Assembly (NCBI GenBank): GCA_013397845.1
Contig: VZTG01007214.1
Coordinates: forward strand, 1 to 64,000
Source: Melanocharis versteri
Taxonomy: Eukaryota > Chordata > Aves > Passeriformes > Melanocharitidae
DNA: 64,000 bases
Reading direction: 5' to 3'
Positions 1 through 12,000 of this stretch are shown here, in pieces; position 1 is the first letter of the stretch, and each line of letters begins with the position of its first letter. The notes below the pieces were generated by a model, which did no database searches, had not been told where the DNA came from, and saw only the letters and a list, made by a program, of their open reading frames with translations. The translations under genes and the position numbers were made by a program.

Positions 1-545
1 AAGTCCCCCATAAGGACAAGGGCGGTTGACCCAGAAGTGTCCCTTAATTCCTCAAAGAACAGTTCGTTGGTGTTGTCGTCCTGGCCAGGAGGTCTGTAGT
101 AGACCGCCATGATGACATCATTGTTACTTGTTCGCCCTTTGATTCTTATCCAGAGGCTCTTGACTGTGCCATTGCCAGCTGTGAGCTCCATACATTCTAA
201 CACTTCTATTACATACAGTGTGACTCCCCAGCCTCTTCTGCCCTGCCTATTCCTTCTGAAGAGCCTGGAACTGTCCACAGGGCACTCCAGTCACAGGACT
301 TATTGAGCCAGGTTCCACTTATGCCAGTGATGTCAAATCTCTGGGATACAGCAAAAGCCATGAGCTCCTCTTTCGTGTTCCTCATGCTGTGTTCATTAGT
401 GCAGAAACATTTCAGGTGTGGTACATTGTAGTCAACACCTCCTGAAGCAGATTGAGGGATCCTATTAGTGCTCCTTTCCTCGAGTTTTGGCAGAGTATCC
501 CATTGCTCTTCATTGGTGAGTGTGGTTTCGTTCTTCTCCCCCTTC
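1..545 (-). pseudogene. CR1 ORF2 N-terminal fragment: APE-type endonuclease, broken
   Basis: In CR1, ORF2 encodes an apurinic-like endonuclease followed by reverse transcriptase; the endonuclease nicks target DNA to prime reverse transcription. Visible on the minus strand are a YYRPPGQD block (near 85-110) and the LVLMGD block at bases 1-20, the start of the conserved GDFN motif, where the window cuts the gene. The block that normally reads TETW reads SGTW: the codon at 314-316 is Gly where the catalytic Glu is expected. At least one frameshift lies between the SGTW block and the RLFRR block (about 230-290). The gene cannot be functional. The start is not defined; ORF1 ends at about 550. Confidence 0.8.
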
Positions 546-549
546 CTAG

Positions 550-1100
550 CTAGTTTAAAGCTCTGTCAGTGAGCCCTGCTACCTCCTGTGCTAGAGCTCT
601 TTTTCCCCTCTGAGATAGTTGCTTCCTGTCACATGTCAGTACACACGTGGAGTAGATACTCCCATGGTCAACAAATCCCAAATTTTTCTGCTGACACCAG
701 CCTTGGAGCCATGCATGGACCTGATGGATCTGCCTATTCCTTTCACTATTACTTGTTTTTTTCTGAAAGAATTGATGAAATCACTACTTGTGCTCCTGAT
801 CCCTCTACCCATCATCCCAGAGGCCTGATATCTCTTCTGATCACCCTTTGACTTCTATTTCTTATTTTGTTGATGCCAGTTTGAACAACAAATAACAGAT
901 AGCAATCAGAGGGCCTTACTGTCCTGGAGTGTTTTCCAGTAATGTCCCTTATCCGCACTCCTTGGAGACCGCAGACTTTCCTGTGGGTTGAGTCCGGTCA
1001 GCAGAGCAGGCCCTCCGTTCCCCTCAGATGAGAGTCTCCTATTACAACTACCCTTCTCCTCCTCTTGAAAGAGGAGGCATTGATGTGGGTTCACTGTGCT
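550..1100 (-). pseudogene. CR1 ORF1 C-terminal esterase (SGNH/GDSL-like) domain, broken
   Basis: Some CR1 ORF1 proteins carry a C-terminal esterase of the SGNH/GDSL superfamily. On the minus strand a VVVIGDSHLRGTEG block is readable, with Gly-Asp-Ser encoded at 1031-1039; this is the nucleophile block. Downstream, the ORF ends in RALN followed by a TAG stop (complement of 550-552), the usual CR1 ORF1 ending. Several in-frame stops lie between, one a few residues after the GDS block. The block that normally carries the catalytic Asp/His (DGIHLS) is degraded to DRKQLS. The protein is therefore inactive. Identification rests on these conserved blocks; a profile search would settle it. Confidence 0.72.
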
Positions 1101-2055
1101 CCAAGTTGCTTGTGCTCCCTGGAGCTGTTTAAATCACCCTGGGCTGCTCCTGGAACCACCCCCTCCTTGCCTGGTTGGCTGCTGGGGGCTTCTGGGTCCT
1201 GCTGGGCTCAGTGGACTCAGAACAGACATGTACAACTCAGTCTTACCCCTGGACTTTTTCAGTCGTGGCTGCATAAGCCTGGCCAACTGAGTACTTTTCC
1301 AAAAATATTTCCACCTACGCAATTAATGTTTGGTCACTACTACTGAGATTCTACAGGAAACTAAGGTATGAAGTCCCAAGCAGGAATGAATTAATGTTGA
1401 ATCAATTTGGTTATTAATACTGGTTATTAATAGATAACACATAAGATAAATTTGGTTATTAATAGGTAGCACATAAGAAGCATTTTCGAAATTTCTGCAG
1501 CTAGTAGGTTGCTGCAAAATCATGAACAATCTCACTTTGCATAATTGCACGAAGCTGCAAATTGCATCAGCTGCAAAGTTGCATCCTGAATAGAGGGAAG
1601 AGTGGGAGCTCTTGAAAGAAATATGAGCTGGGGAGAATTTGATATGCTAGCTTTCTAGCAGCTGCTCAGATACCTAGCTTCAATTTATTGCTGCTTGGGG
1701 GAGCAACACTATTCCAGTACTGGGAGAGGCTGTCTTCCCATGAGATAATTGTGTTGATGGGGCAGGAAAACCCTTGTGGTCCTCTGGCTCTTGAGATATG
1801 GCCTGTCTGCCATGGCAGGGTCTGCCTTCAGTAGGGTTTCCCTCCTTTAGCTGGTCCTTGTCAGGTTCTAAGCCTCGCTCGCTCTCTCTCTCAGCCCTTT
1901 GTGAATAAGCAGGACTACAGTCATAGCTCAGAGCTTGGGTAGCATGAAAAGTAATTACACTGACCATCTCAGACTTTTCACAATTTTTTTCCTCTCTTAA
2001 AGTCAGGAAATTTCTTTACTTTTCTTTTTTGTTTGCTTGTTTGTTTTGCTTGCAG

Positions 2056-2190
2056 GAGTATTCGGCACTGCCACAGCAGAGCAAAAAAAAATTGAAGAGG
2101 AAAATATGGCTTTTAACCCACAGAAACAACAACGGCATTCACAGCAACTACTGTACACATCCATCTACTTTAAATCTAGCCAAATTTTGA
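2056..2190 (+). other. Weak candidate terminal exon
   Basis: A strong polypyrimidine tract (2007-2050) ends in TTGCAG at 2050-2055, a good acceptor. The frame starting at 2056 (GAG TAT TCG) stays open for 44 codons and stops at TGA 2188-2190. It includes a basic Lys/Arg-rich stretch. I do not recognise the peptide, there is no obvious AATAAA nearby, and another frame is also open here, so chance is quite likely. Confidence 0.12.
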
Positions 2191-4050
2191 AAATGAGGTT
2201 TTGTGTTTCCTCGCTTCTCTTTTACTGAGGGTGATTCAACAATTTTTGGAAGAAATACGGTGCTTCATTTTATGGTCAGTACAATTTTCACAAAAATGAA
2301 AAGGCAGAGTGAAGAGACAGACTGCTTGAAAGGCAGCCTGGTATTCTGCAACTACCACAGCTTTGGAAAGACATTGTTTTTGTAGCTGGCACAGGATAGG
2401 CAACCTCCAGCAAAAGCTTTTCTGGAATTTTTCTTGTGATAATTTTTCTTTTAACTTTCTTGAATTTAAATAAGCCATTTAAGAATAGAATTGATCATAA
2501 TCTCTCTGTTTCTCTAGAAGTCAAAACTGGCATGCAAATTGTGGATCTTGGAAAACATGCTTCATTGCTGCATACAGATAATTAAAATCTAAATAATATT
2601 TCAATACAGTAGCCACAATAGTCTTTATGATCATTAATAATTGAAGAGTTTGTAAGTCATTAAAATATAATGCATTCATTATTTTCCTCAGGTTGACTAG
2701 TGCATTACATGATGTGATGTATTTATAATTCATATCCTTCCTTGCTTGAGTTGTACTTCCTTTGGCCATGACAATAACAAAAATAGGCTACTTGTCCTTT
2801 TTTGTCACATGTAAGATACTGACATCAAGCAAGTACCACAGTTGTCCCTTAATTAAGTGTGATAACCAGTCTAATTTAGAGTCCTTTTGTCGTTTATCAT
2901 CACTTTCACTACTTATAGCATTATTTCTTATGCTAATTGCCAACTATACTGCTCCTAAACTACATGAACTTTTAAATACTTCCTAGGAAAACAGTTCAGC
3001 ATTTCTTACAGCTAATTTTAAAAATACGTTGTTGAGTGCATGGGTAAAAAATGTCTAAAATAACGGGAATTTATCTCGGTCCAGGTAAACAATGCATTTT
3101 ATGGGTTCTGCCCTTTAATACAGTAATCAGAAAGGTAAAGAGAAGGCAGATATTAAAGACAAGGTCCTTAACCCAAAAAGAGAGAAATTCTGAACTCTCC
3201 CCTCGTTGTTTTACCACATGGAAATTTTTTTATAGACTATGTGGAAACTGGATAATCTCTTTGACATCACGTTTCTTCACCCCTGTGCATTAAGGTCTCT
3301 TGACAAACACAACATCATGTAAAGGAAATGACAATGATGTTTCCCTTACTACAGTATGTGAATTGAAAGTAATCTTATTGTAAAGTGTACAACATGCTTG
3401 ACACCTCAAGAGGGTGCGCTTATAATGAGGGTAGGGATAAAGATATCGAGATTTGTGTTAATGAGAGGATTATAATGCAGTTCTTGTAACAAAAAGCTGG
3501 AATATGGAGAAACTCTGTATAAGACTGTTCTAGAGAGAACCTTATTATTAGATATGCAGGTGCCATTGCTTGTGGTGAAAATAAAAGTATTTATTTTGAA
3601 CAGATCAGCAGTATAGCAAGAATAAATGGAATTGGGTTATTATATGTAAATTGAAATCTAACTGCAAGGGTAGAGCACTTATACATGAATTCATAAACCT
3701 CAGACCAAATGAATTGGTTAGAGATCAGCAGCCATATGAATTTCTCAGTAAATGTCTCTCACCCCATTGACACTTTCTTCAGTACTCCATATGCTAGATT
3801 GCAAACTACAGATTTAGCCCTTTTGCCCAAAGGCATCCGAACCTGTGAAAAGCCTAGCTGAAGCAGTGTCTATTGTTCATTGACAACTTGTCAATTTACT
3901 TCCAGGCAAAATAACTCATAAACATGATAAGTAAGGCAGATAAAACAAGAATTCTTTCACACTTTGTAACTTTACTGCAAAAATGCCTTGTTTTTCATAA
4001 ATGTGTGAAATCTCCCCTCAGAATTGTGACTGTGCATTGAACTTTAAAAC

Positions 4051-4067
4051 TGCGTGGAAACCACGCA
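4051..4067. repeat. Short perfect hairpin with GCGTG cores
   Basis: TGCGTGG-AAA-CCACGCA: 7-bp perfect arms around a 3-base loop, followed at once by a further TGCGTC and CACGC. It is a CpG-containing island of a few dozen bases in AT-rich DNA. Each arm contains the GCGTG core used by bHLH-PAS factors such as AHR/ARNT, although the full TNGCGTG consensus is not met. Function is unproven. Confidence 0.3.
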
Positions 4068-5970
4068 TGCGTCTCACGCTCTCTGTCTATAATAAGATGA
4101 ATGTTAAATATTAAAGATGCATTAAAAGTGATAAAATGAAAGATATTCAAAGGCTGAACAACATTCTCATATCACTAGCTGATAATAATATCACCAGCTG
4201 AGTTAATAAAAGTTCATTTTAGGGAAAAAATAACCAAAAGACAAATGTTTGAATACCAATCTCTAAACTGACTTTTGTATATTTCTTTAATGGTTATTAT
4301 GTAAATCTTTCCACTTCTGGAGCCATGTAAAACTCCTTTACTTCACAGACAGTGGCAAAGAGCATTAAATAGAAACCAATTACATACCAATTTAAAACAT
4401 GGTCATACAAATAGCTTCCTAGTGCTCAACAACGATGATATTTTTCACAAAAGATATTTAAATGATTAATTTTTTATACATTGCCATACAGACAATTTTG
4501 CAATCACGCACTCAGGGTTTAGTTGACTGCACATTCACACACACAAATTATTCACAAGGAAAACTTTGGAACGAGTTGCCAAAAAGCAGCTATAGAAATG
4601 ATATTATCTCACATGCCATTAGGCTGAGACCATGTTTATAGTGCTAAAAATATTACTTTTTTCCCTCAAAGAAAACTGGCAGTTGCCTCTTCTCCCTTTG
4701 TTAATTTCCTTACTCTTTCTTGACACGTGCTAAGTTTGTAATTCCATGGGAACATAGTCAGATGGTATTTTCTGTGTGCAGATGTATTTCCTCCAGCACA
4801 CTCTAATTTTGACCTCTGATGTGGTGTTTCCACAACATGAGCAATAGGTGCTGTGAAATAGTGGGCCTTAAAGTTTAAAAATAATGCTTTATTTTGTGGT
4901 AGATTTCTGTTGAGCCATTGGTGCACCCAGCCAGGTGCACCGGGGCATGTCACTTTGCTGAGGAGGCCCAGAGCCCTGAAAAGCCTCTAGAAAGTCCTCA
5001 TGGGTCAAACCTAGTAAGAAAGGTTGTTGTCCTCCAGTCGCTGGTGGCATGGCCCATCTCTACTCCAAAACTTATTGTCCCCACTAATTAGTTAAGCTGT
5101 GAAACGGAGCCACTGGGGAGTGGTTACATTCCAAATTTGATTGCTCTTAGAAAGATTGGGTAGATCTTTGGATGAGGGGAAAAAGGTTAGGACCTGTTTC
5201 CTGGTGAGTTACTGCTTTATGAGTAGCAAGAGCCCATGAATGAAAATGTGTTTGTTTTTTTTTTTCTCCTTGTTTTCCAGTTATATTTTCCTGAGACAAT
5301 GAATAATGTCAAGCCTTAAACTTTAATTTTGAGTAAGGAATTAGAGTTAACAAACATTAAAATTGCAAACAAATATTAGTGAGACATTTTCTCTTAACCC
5401 AATCATAAAATTAAGATCCCAACTTAAAAAAAATTGCATTATTTATATTTTATTAATATTAGATGAGTCTTTGCTACATATAATTAGAAGAAAAAAGAGA
5501 AAGAGAATAATGAATGCATCATCAGCTATTGATTCAAAACTGAAACTCACTTTCTGTTTACCCATCCTTTCGGACTTTTATTACACATTCATTTTAACCA
5601 ATTACAACTGTAATTATAATTTACACAGCATAGTTACTAACTTGCTTTCAATTTTGTCTGTGGGTGCTGTAAATAATTTGTCATGGTTTTTCAATGAACT
5701 TCACTACTATGGGAATAATAGAAGAGAGATGTGCTGTACAGATGCATGGCCACCACTAGCCTAAGGAGAGAAAATTAGAACCCAAGACTGTTTGGGTTTA
5801 ATTTGTCTATGGCATACAACTTAGTTACGCTCCCCAAACAATACTGCTGTAGACAAACCACAGTAATGAAACAGCTATTTTCTTACTCCATCTTTCCCTA
5901 GTACCTTTCTATGCAAATTATTAGTGCACTAATTGAGCTACTGCATTGTAAGACACTTTGCAGAGTGCAA

Positions 5971-6042
5971 AGTACTTAATATATTATGTGTGAGACTTAA
6001 TATATTAGTGCTTAATATATTATGTGTGAGACTTTTTAGTCA
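5971..6042 (+). repeat. 36-bp tandem duplication
   Basis: The segment beginning AGTACTTAATATATTATG at 5971 is repeated from 6007 with few changes (period 36, two copies). It looks like a local replication-slippage or microhomology duplication. Confidence 0.75.
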
Positions 6043-9000
6043 GTCTATCAGTTAAAATAGTTTAAATAGATTTGTAGCCATACCTTTACTTATTTAGTTT
6101 GGAATTTTGCTCTGTTCCCCATCTCCATTAACCCTCCTTTCAGTTACGTCAGTTTACAGAGCCTCTGGTGCTGTATCCTCTGTATTCAAACTAAAGGCAG
6201 CCTTCATGTGTGCAAAGAAGTGAACCCCTGAATTTGTATCTGTATCTGAACAGAGCGTATTTGCAGACTTATGAGCTGTTTTGAAATGGTTAATGAGGAA
6301 TAGGAGCTGGTATTTACAGTTGCATCAAATCCTTAATACAGTGACTGGGTTCACAGATGTGATGCTATAAACACCACACAGGGACCTGTGATTCTCCCTC
6401 TGAGCAAGGCTATTCACCAGCTGATGTTATCCTATGCTGATTCTTGTCATGCAGAGAGCCAGTAAATATGGAGAATGCTTTGCAGGCTCTCCCAGGTACT
6501 AAAAGCCCCTCTTTCCCCATCTCCAGCTGGTGTAAATCCTCCGGACCCTTTGAAGCCAGTGCAATTCTGAGACATTACTAAAGCTGAGTAGTGACTCTGA
6601 TTCTGGTGACTTTGGGGGTCATCCAGTGAAGTGCATGGTGCAGATGAAAGTTGTACAGTAGAGATAGCAGTGAAATAACTACTGCTGCATTCCAGGTGTT
6701 CGTTGTTTTTTTTTGTGCTTCTTTCGCTGGCATACCGACAAGAACTAATGTGAATAACAAAGCAATTCTGATACAATTTCATGAATTCTATGCATCACAG
6801 GTGCTCTCTTGCAGCAGTCTCAAAACTATCCTATCTCATAGATGTGATAGAATTGAGAATCTGCATAAAATCTTCAGCAACTCAAGAACTGGGAATTTAG
6901 CATTGCTTCTCTCCATTGCATGAAAAAATAGTGAAAATATGGCCTTCGTCAGTGAACATATAGTCCATCGTTGCTCCAGGTAAAACTTGGCAGAGTCAGC
7001 ATAGCCCAGCCATCGCCTTACACCTCAAGGCTGTATTGTGGTTTGGTATTTGCATCAGGGATCAAGTCTAATTTCACAATATTTTCTATGTCCGTATTTT
7101 TTACTGAGGTATATTTTTATGTTGAATTTAAAAAATAAAAATTGTCTCCTCATGGCTCCTTCTTTTTTTATGAAATTTTTTTTATACAGCATATGGCAGA
7201 TTAAAAGGGCTTAGTTGTGTTGATTAACTATCCAAATGTTTAATCAATAGCTAGATGCAGTCTATCTGTGAGAGACCTTGGAGAAGTCCCACTTGCCTTA
7301 TTTCCCACCCCCAAGTGATACATCAGTGAATGACTACATGGTCCATGCATATCAATGAAGAGGGGCTTAGACAAACACAGCACTAATGGAAAATTGTGGG
7401 TCACCTTGTCAAAATATGTTAAATGCCCCTTAAGTTTTTTTGTTAGTTTTTTTCTCTTTTTTTGATTAAGGAAAAAAAAATGACAGTAAACTGACCTTGT
7501 GATATCATACTGCCTTTTGGAAAGCAAATACTGCTCAGTCTGCAACCTGCTCATTGGTACATGGGTCAAAAATCTATTCCAACCGAATTATAAAATACAT
7601 ATCCTCATGTGTTGATACAACCCATGGTAAGCGCCTGACAAAGTGTTAAACAATTGTACTCTTTAGTACAGAACATGTTTGCTGACACTTACTTGGAAAA
7701 TATATGTAGAGGCCTCTGAGTGATTCATAAGCAAGGGTTGCGGATGCCAGGGTGTGCTGGATGTTAATGCATTGCAAAGTCAGGGAAAGTTCATCTTGTG
7801 ACCATGGCTCCTGGACTCACTCCAAGAATATGCCATTTGCAGAGATGGCATTAACTGCAAGAGGGCTGTTGTGGGACTTGGATTCCTGCCCTTGTATTTA
7901 TCTACTCACAATGTCATTAACACCCACATGGATCCCGAACTGCTGCTGGTGCCAAGGTTGTTTTGTTTGCTGGTGTCACAAATCACAAACAAGAGAAAAC
8001 GGTTCTGATAAAGATAACAGCTCTGCAGCTTTGCATTGTTATAAATGAGCCATAGGAGCCCTTCATACCTGCTAGTAATGTGTTACAATGGTTTTGCTTA
8101 GCTATTATTTAGAAGCATTATCTTTGCTTTGGCAAAATTAGCGTTAGGATGACTGTAATATGATTTGCACTGGGATCGTCACAATGCATCTGTCAATGTC
8201 TTTCTGGTCTTGGTACACTGCTGAAGACAGTGCTGCAGGTTAAAACTGGAAACAAGGACAAAACACCATTAATTAGTTAAGTATTGCCTTCATCTTGAGG
8301 CTTGTTTTGAATGGGAAAGAGAACTACACAGAGTAGTATGCTATTTGCTTTCATTTCTGATGTATATACAGTTAGCTGAATCGCCAATTTAGTGGCACTA
8401 ATTGCATGTATATAGCTACATAAATAGGTTGATAGCTGTACATATACATAAGTGCTGAATATTTTTTTTTATATTCATGTGCAATCATGGTCACAATATT
8501 TGCAAACAACCTGTTATTCTATAGTCATGATTGCATCAAGCACACTAAGAAATCTTTGCAAGACTTACTTGCTTTATGGTTTCACAACCACAAGTTGGAG
8601 AATCTGAAACAATACCTAGCAAAAGTATTGCTGCAGCTGTTATAGTAGCTTTCTGGTCTAGATTGGTGTGGCACACACAAGACCGAAGTGGCTAGAAGAG
8701 GACCATGCAGCAGAGCAGTAGCAGAGAAACAAAATTCCATTTAGCGTTGTCTCAATTCAATGTGTATTGGTACTTATGAGTAGAAGTGAGTGTTCTGCGT
8801 CAGCTTCAAACACTGGGAAACACTTATCTATGAAAGTTTTATGAGTAATAATTAAACAGTCAATTGAGTCTTCAAAGAACCTGAGCCACAGGTAATACTA
8901 GTAGGCTCTAAAAATCCTATTCATCTATGACATATTATTCCTTTAAACCACTCTATTCATAAGGAATGGAGGGAGACCATGAGCAGTGTATTTACACCCT

Positions 9001-12000
9001 TGATGAAAATTATTAAAAGTATGAAAAATCCTACCTCTGTGCTGATTTCAAGACAAGGGTGAAGTATTTGCTTTGGATGGATCTGAAGTTCAGCGATCCC
9101 CAAACCCCTAACCTTTAAATATCAAAAACAATATTACAAGTTCAGTTTTCCTCCAAGTCTGATGTTTTCCTACCTCCTTTAATCTTGGAATGTTCTTGCT
9201 AGTCCAAAGAATAATTTTGATCTGGATAGTGATTCAAGTTTACGTTTTTCGAAATGAGAATATGTCTTGATACAATTCTGTGTTTTAGACTTACTGAGGC
9301 TTAATGGCTGTGCACACTTCTGATTTATCAAAAAAAAAGCAAGGGTGTTTTAAAAATATATCTCAAAGTAGCATTTTATCTCAACTTGCTGTCTACACCT
9401 GCTGATCTCTCTGGAGTCCTCATGAGCTCAGCAAATGCATTTAGCTTTCTCTGAGGAACTCATGGAAAAATTTTATGAGCTCAGCCCATTCAAAGTGATC
9501 AGGGTCTGACTTGCTGAATGCTTGTAGAGTACAAATTGGCTACCAATAGAAGACTAAAACCTGTGAACACAAATGCAGAGAGGACAGGCTTTAATGTTGT
9601 CCTCTCAGTGATATCTAGAAGTTGCTGTTTTGAGTATGCTGAAATATACACCCATTTCTCTCTATGGAAATGAAGCGTACTTGACACTTGGAGGTTAAAT
9701 GTCTACTTGCAGATTAAATGGAAGCTTCTCCTGTGCTTCAATTATGTATGCCATCACTAGCAATATTCACAGTGTAGGAAGGTGCTCCCATATTGGAGAC
9801 AAAGCCAATAAAAGTTTTTCTTGGAAACAATCTGGTTCATGGATATTTGACTGGTGAAAACCATAAAAGAGGATTTGAGTCTTTTCTGTATAGGCTGTAA
9901 GTGTTTCCAAGGAAAAGAAAAAGTGTTCTGCCTTCAAATATTGTGATTACACTGAGTTTGTCACCCACCCCAGACCTAACTGCTTTGCCAGAGGCATATT
10001 CATCGTCTATTTGCAGTTTTGCTGACTTCCTTGTGGACTCTCATGCTGGTCTGGCACATAGCAGGAAAGTGTAAAACCCATCACTGACTTATAAAACACC
10101 CATACGTTTAGAAACTTTTCATTTTGTAGCTTTTATTTGTTTCCCAGTGACTGAGACCCTCCAGGGTACAGAACTTTATATTAAAGTATCACACAGAGGT
10201 GCAAAAATAGTATTTAAAAGATTGTGTGAACTGTAGCCATATCCTGTATTGCATTGTTACTCATAGGACTCTTATGCACACACACACAAATATTTGTTGA
10301 TGCAAGGGAGATCTATTCGCTTTCTTAACTGAAAAAGACAAAGTGATTGTCTCACTTAATATGCATTAGTAAAGTTGCATTTTTTATGCCTTTATTGAAT
10401 GCCAGACAACCATATCAATGGAGGAAGTTTCAAACAAATTTCTTAGATAGGTTATTCACAAATGTTCAGGCCCTAGTTATTCTCATATTCTGGCTGTTTC
10501 TTGCCTACAGCACTGAATAAGCAGCTAGAGGATTCATAAACAATTTAAAGACATACAAACCTATTCTTATGCAGGAGGACATGAAAAAGGCCTTTTGTAT
10601 TCAGAACGACTGATTCACCACCATTGAAGCAGGGCTTTGTTCATGGTGTGACAAAGGATAGACTCTGGATAGCTGATTATATGGAAGTTTTGCTTCACTC
10701 AAGTAGACGTAGTACTGGAAAAGCTGTGAAAAACTGTGAAGTTCATCTGTTCACTGTGTCATGCTTCCATAGCATAATGCTGCCAGCATCTTGTGTGATC
10801 TCCACTTTAAGCCACCACTGTTCTGCTGAGCAGAAGTTCCCATCTGTGGCTTCTATCTCTCTCAAAGACTTTGAACAAGTCAGGGAGGGCAAAAAGATTG
10901 CAAGGTGAGATCTCACCACTGGGCTGGAAGTTGTCCATGCCAATTGAATTGAATGCAACTGAATGAACGAGGAGGGATAACCTGAGCTAATTGGTACCCC
11001 ATATTATATTAAAAATGCTATCTCTCTGCCTTCCAGAGACATGAGCCTTCTGGTCCAAAGGGAAAGATGTATCAACTTTTTAAGTGTTGCATAAGTACAC
11101 AGTGCCTGTGCTTACCTTCCCACGGGATTTTACACAAAAAAGGAATATATGGCCTATAATAGACTTGGAAAATAACCTTTAAAAATTAAAGCAAATCAAC
11201 AGTTCTGTTTTTCTGATATTTGTCTGTTTCAAGTCTGCAGTTGCAACTTTAGTCTCCTTGGTGAGAGAGTCTTCCACAAGAGTGCATCAAGTCCTTCTCA
11301 AACAGAACTTACTCTGGAAGATTCTGGTGTTTTTATTCAAATTCACATGGATTTTATTGTGATGAAGAGTTTTAGTGGTTTATCATCACATGTTGCCCTC
11401 ACTGGGAGGGGAACATCAATCATATTTGGCAATTACTCTTCAAAATCTAGTCTACCTTGGTTTCAGCCTGACACCAATTTCCCTTTCAGATGTGCCATAT
11501 CAGTGCTAATCCTGTTCCAGGAAGAAACTTTGCTCCCTTTGGTAGGATTTACCTGGTTTTCCTTTTAATATTTCAGAAAAAGTGTCCATGAGAACTGGCT
11601 TTTTTCTTCTAACATTTACTCCTCCCTTGTACACCTCTGAAATGGATGCAAGATTTTTTTTGCTGTTTTGAACTCTCCTGGTCTCATGTAAATATCAAAT
11701 TGACATTAAATGATTTTTAAGGACTTTTGTAGTTGGTTAAAATGTCTTTATTCTTAACAATGTGCCAAAGAATGATAACAACATTGCAAACATATTTCAG
11801 TTACTTTCCAGGCTTAAGTCACAAGCCTGAAGGATCCTTGTCTTCTGATATTTTGTCACTTCCGCATGACTGTTCTAGCATAGACCAAAAAGTTAAAATG
11901 TAGAGAAATGTTAGAAAAAATGTATGCAGTTTTTTGAACCTCAAAAAATTCATGCTGTAGATTTTTGTCAGAAACTCTTTGTGATACCCATGTGAATTCT

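Larger units (their letters stand above)
1..1330 (-). mobile_element. CR1 LINE, 5' half (ORF1 esterase and ORF2 endonuclease parts)
   Basis: Read on the minus strand, this block matches the 5' half of an avian CR1 non-LTR retrotransposon. It runs through the end of ORF1 (the esterase, stop near 550) into the start of ORF2 (the endonuclease). The reverse transcriptase and 3' tail would lie beyond base 1 and are not in the window. Most CR1 copies are strongly 5'-truncated, so a copy keeping ORF1 is uncommon. Frameshifts, internal stops and lost catalytic residues make it a dead copy. The right-hand limit is approximate: similarity fades in the GC-richer stretch at 1130-1330, which may be the N-terminal part of ORF1 or 5' UTR. 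Family assignment is from recalled CR1 protein blocks. Confidence 0.85.
1331..5970. other. Single-copy AT-rich non-coding DNA
   Basis: No retroelement, RNA gene or convincing coding exon was recognised. Open frames here are short and have no recognisable protein. A TC-rich run lies near 1875-1900, a polypyrimidine tract with an AG at 2007-2055 (see candidate exon), a perfect hairpin at 4051-4067 and a T-run at 5250-5265. Confidence 0.6.

Noticed and set aside
5363..5764. 133-codon plus-strand open frame
   Set aside because: Amino-acid content (Ile, Asn, Lys, Leu, Ser) follows the local AT-richness, with no family signature and no start or promoter context.
7750..7990. Weak similarity to CR1 ORF1-type sequence (AACACCCACATGGATCCCGAACTGCTGCTGG)
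   Set aside because: Only about 30 bp resembles the family and the neighbouring blocks are not present in order; too weak to annotate.
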